From Hydra vulgaris (lineage: Eukaryota > Cnidaria > Hydrozoa > Anthoathecata > Hydridae): DNA of 64,000 nt. The notes below the pieces were generated by a model. It saw nothing but the letters and a program-made list of their open reading frames with translations. It was not told the DNA's origin and did no database searches. The stretch is from assembly GCF_038396675.1 (NCBI RefSeq), contig NC_088934.1, positions 47,097,001-47,161,000 on the forward strand, read 5' to 3'. This document shows, piece after piece, positions 46,871-64,000 of this stretch. Positions within the stretch are counted from its first letter, which is position 1, and the number at the start of each line of letters is the position of its first letter. Position numbers and translations under genes: made by a program.

Positions 46871-49693
46871 CAGCCCCGAATAGGAGGGCAGTGAGTCAAG
46901 TTTGCTATTTTTTTTAAAATCTTAAACTTAATTTATATTCATTGACGAATTTTAAATTTGGTTTAATAATCCCTTGTTGTTCGGCTTTGATGACCTTATA
47001 AAGTTTACAGCCCTCTCAATTTGAGGGGGGGGGGGGTGTAAACTTTATAGGGTCATAAAAGCTGAACAACAAAATAATGGAATTTACAATTTTTTTCTTT
47101 ATTTCTTCTTATAGAATTAGAATGTAGAATATTTATATGCACAGAAACAAAAACACATTTTAAAAGTTGAAGAGAGTACGAAAGAACAAATTTTAATTTC
47201 GGAATTCGCTGGAAAACTTTTCGGAATTCCAAACTATACTATGAAAACGAACTCCGGAATTCTCGAATTTCGATTTTCAAGTTGAAATCCCAAAGTGGTC
47301 GTACAAAAAGAAAACTAACTGCAAAAAGAAAAGCTGAAAATGAAAAGCTCAAAGGAGCTTTGAATAAATACTTAAAAATGAATGAAATGTATGAACGGAA
47401 TTGGAATGAATGAATGGGAATGCTGTCAAAAAAACAGATAAAAAAACGAAACAGATCCAGAACAAAATAGTGGAAAAGATCCGGATGAAAATAATGATAA
47501 AGATCCAGAAGAAAATAATGGAAAAGATTAAGAAGAAAATGATGATAAAGATCCAGAGGAAAATAATGAAAAAGATGAAAAAAAAAATAATAAAAACAAA
47601 AGTAACGAAAAAGATGAAAAAAAAGGAAAAAGAAAATTATGATAAAGATGAAAATAAAATTAATAACAAAGAAATTAATAAGAAAGGTGTTAAAGAAAAT
47701 ACTGCCAAAGATAATTAACTAGAAAGCCAATTAAAGAGTTTTAAATTAAACATTCTGTGGAAACAGTTTAACCCAATACGACAGTAAAGTGGAACCCAAT
47801 CCCAATACAACAGTAAACTGGAAAAGTTACAGTGGAAATGATTCAACCCAATACGATAGTAAAGAAAAATATTATAATAAAGAACCGAGTCTAACAGATG
47901 ATCCTGCAACTTAAGGAAAGATCAAAAATTATTTCAGATGATTTTTCCTTTCGAAACAATGGAAGAAGTTTTTTCAAAAGTGCATTTGAAAGAAAGTCCG
48001 TCTGTGGATAATATAGTCTGTGTCAAAGGACAGAATATTTTTATTGTAGTCAGTGTGGAAGTCCGAATTTGTGCACTTGTTACTTCTGGATTTAATATTG
48101 GATCAAACATACACAGAAGATTACCACAACATGAAAAATAGCTATCAAATGATCGAAATATGACCATCTACAGGACCATCTACAGGACCATCTACAGCAA
48201 ACTTCCAGTAAAACAACTAATGAACATTATCTAAGCAAAACCATCCAAAATGAAGTTATCAATGTAATAAGCAGTAAAATTAAAAATAACATGATAGAAC
48301 GATTAAAATACGGAAAGTCTTTTTCTGTAATTTTTGACTGTACTCTAGACATCGGTCATTAGGAACAAATGTCTCTTAAACTCAGATGTGTTTCAGGTGG
48401 TACATTACCAGGTTCCAGGGCCAGTTTATTTGAACAGTACACGTCATAATTATAATCTCCTATTGGAAGATATTGTTAAAATTTCTACCAAAAATCTAAC
48501 ATTTTTTGGTATTCTTCAACGCCTGAGTGTTTTGCTTTTGACATCTACACAATGATTGCTAGTGTTTCTCAAATATGTGAGAGAACTTACTGAGAAAAAA
48601 ATTTGTAATACTATGCGGGAATGTCAAATTCAGTGTTAAAGCAGTAAGGTTCCAAATAGGTAAATTTTACATTAACATTTTAGTTAAGGCAAAAACACTC
48701 GTAGAAGACTAGGAAATACGTCCAGAATTTCAAAATAAACAGCTCCGGAAACAAAAACATTATTTTAATTGCAAAGGTAACGATGAGCCTATTATAAACC
48801 CTTTAAATACATTCAAGATATCTTTTTTCATGTTAGTTTTAGTTAAAGCTATACAATCACTAGAAGATCGTTTTGAATAATCAAAAAATCATAATTTATT
48901 TGGGATTTTTCGGAAGATTTTGAAATAACAAAAAAGAAGAACTAAAAAAACATGTAGCAGATTTAGAAACTGCTCTGACAGATTTTAAGATTATACAAAC
49001 GGTTACATCTAATAATACTGTGAAGCTGGAAGCAGGATAAAACGGTAATATGCCATTTGAAGAAATGGAGGCACAAAAATCTATTCTTTTATTAAAATAG
49101 TCCCAAAAATCATTTAAAATGTTTTAACCTTTATCTGAGAATGACAGGGCTACGGCATTTCCAAACTATTTATATCCCTTCACGTACACTTAACGATTTC
49201 AGTGAGCGTTGCTTTTGAAGAGAGATCTTTCTAGATTAAAACTTTAAAAAATTTATGACCAACAATAACACTGGATTAAACAGGTTAAACAGGTATAGCA
49301 ATCATGTTGAGTGAAATTTAAGAAGCAAGGATTTGCAAACTACTGTACAAGATTTTTCTTAAAAAAACTTAGAAATAAGTCAAACATCAGTCTTGTTAAT
49401 GTATTCCTAGTTAATATAAATATAAATCTATAGATTTATATTTAATAGTTTTCAGTTAAATTTATTCATTAACTTATATACAATTTTCGTGACAAAAGAA
49501 ATTAAAACGTCTTTTTTTTATTTAATAGAATATGGTGAATATCATTGAGTTAGTAAATATTTATAAATAAGCATAATTTTACTCTTGTACATTAGTATTC
49601 TTTACACCCCCCCCCTTTTTTATATATGTTTTTATTTAAGGGCCCCACAAACTAAACTCGCATCAGGCTCGGCGCCTGCTCAATTCGGCACTG
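46871..49693 (+). mobile_element. hAT (ZMYM1/TTF-like) transposon copy, plus strand
   Basis: The 3' end at 49693 is the complement of CAGTGCCGAATTGAGCAGG. A possible matching 5' end, CAGCCCCGAATAGGAGGGC, is at 46871. The N-terminal region encodes RTKRKLTAKRKAENEKLKG (47300-47360), then an Asp/Glu/Lys-rich repeat (47460-47700). The catalytic start SKTIQNEVINVISSKIKNN then YGKSFSVIFDCT is at 48235-48345. The catalytic part matches the inverse copy at 30458-32000. No matching 8-bp duplication was found. Many stops. Confidence 0.6.
46963..47075. repeat. Inverted repeat with a G-run centre
   Basis: CCTTGTTGTTCGGCTTT near 46975 and AAAGCTGAACAACAAAA near 47054 are inverted. TAAAGTTTACAGCCCTC and GTGTAAACTTTATAGG form the inner arms around a run of about 13 G. 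Confidence 0.75.
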
Positions 49694-49786
49694 CTTAAAC
49701 TTGAAAAATAAACAAAAATTACTGAATATAAGCAAGTATGCAAAATGGCCGCAAAAGAAGCTAATAAAGAGCCCTTAGAATTAAAA

Positions 49787-49882
49787 ATTTAATGTTAATT
49801 TTTAACATTGGAAGTAATTTAAAAAAATTTAAAAATGAACCTTTTTTTAAATTATTTCCAATGTTAAAACTCTCAAATGAGA
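49787..49882. repeat. Inverted repeat
   Basis: TTAACATTGGAAGTAATTT and AAATTATTTCCAATGTTAA are perfect or near-perfect inverse arms around an A/T-rich loop. Beyond it, to 50260, nothing is recognised. Confidence 0.7.
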
Positions 49883-50254
49883 ATTTACTTCTTATTTATG
49901 AAGCTCACCTACAAAAGCAGGGTCACGTTACAATGAACATATAAACAGGAAGTAATTATTTTCACATTACTTTTAAAATTTCTTTACCAACAAAAATCAA
50001 CTTATGCTATATTTTTGTTAATTATAGTTTTTTATATAAACCTTTATTACTTCCTTTTTAAACTTTTTATAGGAAGTTCAATATAATGAGTTTTTTATAG
50101 TTTTGTAAATCTCATACACAGCTGATGATTTTATATGAAAGGCTTTCTGTGTTAGAGAAAATTTTTTTTTTAAATATTTGTCAAAATATAACTAATAAAT
50201 ATATTTTACTCATCTTAGTTTGGATAGTTTTTCTTTTGTTACCTGGAACATTTA

Positions 50255-50257
<3 letters not shown>

Positions 50258-50306
<49 letters not shown>

Positions 50307-50321
50307 ATATATATATATTTA

Positions 50322-50402
<81 letters not shown>
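50258..50402. repeat. (TA)n microsatellite
   Basis: TA tract interrupted by ATTTAAGTTTA. Any TYR-ILE repeat peptide predicted here is an artefact of the dinucleotide. Confidence 0.95.
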
Positions 50403-50403
<1 letters not shown>

Positions 50404-50634
50404 AGTTTGCACAATTAAAATGTAAAAACTATACCGTAATAGGTTTTATATATTTTATTTTATTATATTATTAAAAATTTATTTTTTATACTTTATTAAC
50501 TGAACTTTTCATTTTTTGCTTTTGTATAATATTTACCATACTAAATATAATTTCAACACAACTAAAACTTGTTTAGATTAAACCTGTATTTAAATTTGAA
50601 AAATATTTTTCACATTTTAAGATAAAAAAGAATC

Positions 50635-50790
50635 GTGTGTGTGTGTGTGTATGTACATACGTATGTATGTATGTATGTATGTATGTATGTATGTATGTAT
50701 GTATGTATGTATGTATGTATGTATGTATGTATGTATGTATGTATGTATGTATGTATGTATGTATGTATGTTAGTATGTATGTATGTATAT
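50635..50790. repeat. (GT)n then (GTAT)n microsatellite
   Basis: A short GT run followed by about 32 copies of the GTAT tetranucleotide. It lies just downstream of the EXOC2 stop codon and poly(A) signal. Confidence 0.95.
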
Positions 50791-50828
50791 AAATGAAAGT
50801 GTATTAATATTTATAATTTATTAAACTG

Positions 50829-50834
50829 TTTATT
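50829..50834 (-). promoter_or_regulatory. Polyadenylation signal AATAAA for EXOC2
   Basis: AATAAA on the minus strand, 17 bp after the EXOC2 stop codon, with further AATAAA-like copies nearby. Confidence 0.5.
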
Positions 50835-50850
50835 ACTTAATGGTTAACAA

Positions 50851-60104
<9,254 letters not shown>

Positions 60105-60410
60105 CTAAACCAAAATAATTTTACATAATAACCAAAAGTTTTGACTTAATTCATTCTTTTTTTTTTTAATTCCTCAAATAAAAAAGTTGATCTATAAACT
60201 ATTTCTCAAAAAGAAAAGGAAACTTTTTGAGGTAAACTTAGTTCACCTAAAATCTCATTTCTGAACCACTCTTTGAGCAAAAAACCTTACCTTAAGTAAG
60301 CACCTCAATCTTAAGTAAAAAACCTAATCTGAATTAGTAAAAAACTTACCTTGAGTAAGTACCTCAATCTCAAATAAAAAATCTCTTGACTTAACTATGA
60401 GTAACTCGTA

Positions 60411-60623
60411 TCATAAGTATAAAACATTATCACAATCTGAAGAAGTGACGTAACTAGGAGGAACATAACCAAGCAAGGCATGACCCCCGTGACACACTGT
60501 TGGCAACACATTGTTTCCAAAAATATGCCAGGGGAGGGTAAAATTAGTTTGATCTGTATGGAGCCCTCGAAGATCTAGCTGGAGCTCTAGAGGCCCTACA
60601 AAGATCAAACTAAATTTACTCAT
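60411..60623 (-). other. GC-richer block, possible repeat fragment
   Basis: An open stretch of moderate GC content unlike its surroundings, containing GAGCCCTCGAAGATCTAGC and GGAGCTCTAGAGGCCC. It is open for 70 codons but shows no domain. Probably an old repeat end, upstream of the first visible EXOC2 exon. Confidence 0.25.
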
Positions 60624-61080
60624 TCACTTTTTTAATGAGTGAAAATAATCTCTGCTTTAAAAAAAAAAATTTAAAATTTTTTATTTATTACGTATTCTTA
60701 AATGTAAAACAACTTCTTAAAATAATTAACTAATTTTTTTACTACCACAGTTCATTTTTTCTGTTTCATCAGTAAAAAAAAAATGCTACTGACAATTATG
60801 ATGTCACTACAAAGATTGTGAATTAACAAGAAAATACAAGTTATCTATACACATTTGATATAAAACTTAATGCTGACTTAAAATTGAAGAATAAATATGC
60901 ATTAACAAGGTTTGACATGTATGTCTGTTATTTAAACAAAAATATTTATCAATATATCTTTATAATTTATTATTATATTACTGCATACTATATTTTATTT
61001 TATATAAACTTTATAACAAATAGTTATACAGTTATAGATTATGTATTGCTGTATAACTTTCTTCTAACAAATTAACTTTC

Positions 61081-61200
61081 TTACGATAGCATGATAATAT
61101 AATTTTCTTACGATAGCATGATTATATAATTTCTTACAATAGCATAATAATATAATTTTCTTACGATAGCATGATAATAATATTTTCTTATGATAGCAAT
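61081..61200. repeat. 27-bp tandem repeat, about 4.5 copies
   Basis: Unit TTACGATAGCATGATAATAT plus AATTTTC, with one to three changes per copy. Confidence 0.85.
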
Positions 61201-61629
61201 GCAAGTTAAAGAAAACAGATACAGAATCCAATAAATTAAAGGAATTAAATACATTAACAACAGATATGGGATTTTTTAAAAATGAATTTGTAGATGATAG
61301 CACAAAAAGATTTATTATTGTATTCCAGAAAAACCATTTGGAAAAAATCTTATACAAAGTTATAAACATTTATTATTAAATTATTATTATGCATATAAAT
61401 TTGATTGTGCACTACGATTTTGGCTCTGTTATTCCAAAATTCTGGATGCAGCATATCCTGAATAATGTTAGTCATTTCAAAATGACAAAAATTATCAATG
61501 GCATTTGAGAGTTTGAGATAGGAAAGGGTTAAGTAAAAAAATAGACATTATGCTAATAGCCTGGTAAAGTCTCTCTTGACCTAACTCAAAATATAAAAGA
61601 ACATCAAGCAGTAGGCTTAACTAATCAAT

Positions 61630-62144
61630 AATTATTTAATTAATTATTATAATTATTTAATTAATTATTATAATTATTTAATTAATTATTATAATTATTT
61701 AATTAATTATTATAATTATTTAATTAATTATTATAATTATTTAATTAATTATTATAATTATTTAATTAATTATTATAATTATTTAATTAATTATTATAAT
61801 TATTTAATTAATTATTATAATTATTTAATTAATTATTATAATTATTTAATTAATTATTATAATTATTTAATTAATTATTATAATTATTTAATTAATTATT
61901 ATAATTATTTAATTAATTATTATAATTATTTAATTAATTATTATAATTATTTAATTAATTATTATAATTATTTAATTAATTATTATAATTATTTAATTAA
62001 TTATTATAATTATTTAATTAATTATTATAATTATTTAATTAATTATTATAATTATTTAATTAATTATTATAATTATTTAATTAATTATTATAATTATTTA
62101 ATTAATTATTATAATTATTTAATTAATTATTATAATTATTTAAT
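61630..62144. repeat. 21-bp A/T-only satellite, about 24.5 copies
   Basis: Unit AATTATTTAATTAATT plus ATTAT repeated without visible change for over 500 bp. The unit contains no G or C. Homogeneity implies recent expansion or gene conversion. Confidence 0.95.
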
Positions 62145-62569
62145 CAATTTAAATAATTATCAAAATCAACTTGAAAAAATGATGTGGTCAAGGATAGTGC
62201 AAAGACAGTGCAAATGTGATGAGTGACATTTAATAATGACATTCAGAAAAAAAAATTAACAACATTAATGTCACAACTTAAACCTTGCTATAAATGACAC
62301 AGTTGTAGAGAAGTGAACAAACTTTTTTAACTTTCCTAGAAATCTTTTTTTGGCAACAGTATTATGAGAGGGTATTTGTTACCAAATTATATTTATTTCT
62401 ATTTGCAGTAATTATTTAAATTAACAGGTGAGGAGAAACTATGATAATGGGTGAGGAAAAATTAGTTACACAAAAATCAAAGCCTCGTATTTTTAAAGAA
62501 ATAAAAGCAAAATTTTTTTAAATATTTTTTTTAAGTTAATACTATATTTATTTTAACAAAATTACTTTT
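62145..62569. other. No gene recognised
   Basis: AT-rich, between the satellite and Tc1-like sequence. It may hold the terminal region of the Tc1-like copy, but no inverted end was identified. Confidence 0.3.
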
Positions 62570-62970
62570 TATAAACCGAAAAGCACTCCCTTGTCGGCTA
62601 TTAATCTCAATTTTGTGTTGATACCCTTCATAAGTAATTGTAAAAATGTTGCATCAATTTTTTTAAATATGCATTGATACGCCCAATTAATTGTTGTGAA
62701 CATTTGGCCTCCCATATACCCTCATACACATTCTGAGCCAATACTCCCCAAAAGTCTTCGATTGGCTGGGTTTTGGGGACATTAGGAGGGTTCATATCAA
62801 CCGGCAAGAAATTGATATTTTTATCCATCCAGGAAATGGCATTTAGACCTATGAGCACTAGCTAAATCCGGCCAAAAATTCTAATTTAGGTCTTGATGAT
62901 ACTTATCGATGAATGGTATAAGTCGTTCTTCTAAGCATTCTATGACAGCGTTAGAGTTTTTTGAAGACTC
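62570..62970 (-). pseudogene. Tc1/IS630-type transposase C-terminal fragment
   Basis: Minus strand: VIECLEERLIPFIDKYHQDL, then FWPDLASAHRSKC with the second catalytic Asp, then MDKNINFLPVDMNPPNVPKT and QPIEDFWGVLAQNVYEG with the final catalytic Glu, then QQLIGRI. Frameshifts lie after NFWPDL and before MDKN. The pattern matches a Tc1-like transposase common in invertebrates. Confidence 0.8.
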
Positions 62971-63595
62971 TATTGTGTTTTATTTAATTTTAAAAGGGTT
63001 TTTAATAGGATATATTGCCATTTGATTGTTTTTGGTTTATTTGTGCTGGAAGTACCTATGTGGTTTAAATGGTCTTAGGGGAAAATTTATTAGAATTTTA
63101 TGTTTGCACACTTTAGTTGTTTTAGTTTTGTTTCTGGCGTTTTTATTTTAATTTTAATTTATTGTGCTTAGTTTTTTCTACCGGTGGTATGGTAAGTGAT
63201 TTATTTAATTATTTTTATTTATATTGTGCAGTAGATCAACACTTTTTATATCATATCATCAAAAAAATATTATTGTTTTACAAATTTGGGTGTGGTTGGG
63301 TTTTGGCTATTTGTAGTGAATCCTTTTTTACTGCAGTATGGAATAGGTGTAAGTCGCAAGGTAAAGCATAAGTGGCGATGATGTTTGTCTGATGGGATAA
63401 ACTAGTTATAAGTGCTGATCCTCATCGAAATGCCAGTAATAATAGACACAACTCTGAGGAGATATTTATTACTTAATCACTACACAAATTACGTTTATAC
63501 ATTAGCATTAATGTTTTTTTGTTTTATTTTATTTATTTACTTTTTTTTTTTTTTTTAATTTCGTTTGGTGACATATTTTTTGTATATTTTTGTAT
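62971..63595. other. Sequence between two transposase fragments, no gene
   Basis: AT-rich with a GT-richer block (63160-63440) open for 69 codons at 63162-63371 but without a domain. A T-run is at 63541-63556. It may be a retroelement 3' region inserted between the Tc1 pieces; not resolved. Confidence 0.3.
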
Positions 63596-63971
63596 AAGTC
63601 CACTAAGCATTCTTTGATATAAATGCTTGATTTTATTGCAGCCGATGTTGTTGACCGAAAAAGTGGTTTTGACATTCTGCGCTCAGAAAGTGCTATCCAA
63701 ACAAGATTTTTTTTGAAAATTTTTCTTTTCCCGCAAAACGAGCATTATCTGGACATTTGTCTTAGTCGTCCGTGCAATATCTGCTGTTTCCAGGCATTTC
63801 ATTGCCCTCAAAGCAAAAGTATTTTTCGTCGTCTAAAATTAAAACACTCTGTTCTTTATAGAGGTGATTTACAAGTTTTTGGCTTCTTTTTTGTGCCCTT
63901 TGACACTGTCTATCATTGTATTTGGGTGTTTTTTCAAGTTTACGGTACTTAATGTTCATTTTGGCCAATTG
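63596..63971 (-). pseudogene. Tc1/IS630-type transposase central fragment
   Basis: Minus strand: MAKMNIKYRKLEKTPKYNDR, then VLILDDEKYFCFEGNEMPGN with the first catalytic Asp, then CPDNARFAGKEKFSKKIL and, after a frameshift, MSKPLFRSTTSAAIKSSIYI and ECLVDLY. The last part overlaps in protein position with the start of the 62570-62970 fragment, so these may be two different copies. It probably continues beyond the right edge. Confidence 0.75.
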
Positions 63972-64000
63972 TGAACAAATTTTCTTTTGATCGACGTTGA

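Noticed and set aside
61400-61560. Open minus-strand stretch resembling an extra EXOC2 exon
   Set aside because: No acceptor/donor pair in the right phase and no resemblance to Sec5 that I can defend.
61630-62144. Regular 21-bp array considered as a CRISPR
   Set aside because: Pure tandem repeat without spacers, in a eukaryotic context.

Overview
This is an AT-rich, intron-containing eukaryotic window dominated by decayed transposable elements and simple repeats. The mix of Penelope-like, CR1-like LINE, Ty3-like, hAT, Mutator-like, mariner and Tc1 elements, very long (TA)n tracts, and short exons in AT-rich introns fits a cnidarian, most likely Hydra. The host assignment is an inference; no marker gene proves it.

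Three host protein genes and one tRNA gene are supported, all three protein genes on the minus strand. (1) 2805-4154: an intronless F-box/leucine-rich-repeat protein of 449 aa. (2) 32970-40457: a complete 14-exon gene for a Lys-rich, coiled-coil protein of about 1050 aa and unknown function; every exon junction was checked for GT/AG and phase. (3) 50851-60104: the eight 3'-terminal exons of the exocyst subunit EXOC2/Sec5. Its last exon continues past the usual C-terminus into an unexpected tail with four NPF motifs. (4) tRNA-Glu(UUC) at 25120-25191.

Layout. 1-2800: LINE fragment, two MITEs, a foldback element. 2805-4154: F-box gene. 6369-6503: long hairpins. 6727-7318: a near-perfect palindrome made of two mariner 5' ends, with TA duplications. 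8320-11016: Penelope-like element between (TA)n tracts, with a hammerhead-ribozyme-like motif downstream of its coding part. 13400-16700: LINE tail, second hammerhead-like motif, broken LTR-retrotransposon gag-pol. 19369-23471: tandem repeats, then a hAT-like element split by a LINE. 23686-24394: MITE with TTAA target duplications. 24660-25191: coding scrap, SINE, tRNA-Glu. 25330-27577: Mutator-like element. 28182-30210: degenerate transposon-like gene. 30458-32000 and 46871-49693: two hAT copies in opposite orientation flanking the coiled-coil gene and a Ty3-type element (42601-46290). 50851-60104: EXOC2, whose introns hold nested DNA elements, a palindromic minisatellite, a SINE and a palindromic pair of hammerhead-like motifs. 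61081-62144: two AT-rich tandem arrays. 62570-63971: Tc1-like transposase pieces.

The host genes show no joint function. The points most worth checking are the Sec5 NPF tail, the hammerhead-like motifs, the mariner palindrome, and an in-frame snap-back insertion inside a reverse transcriptase.
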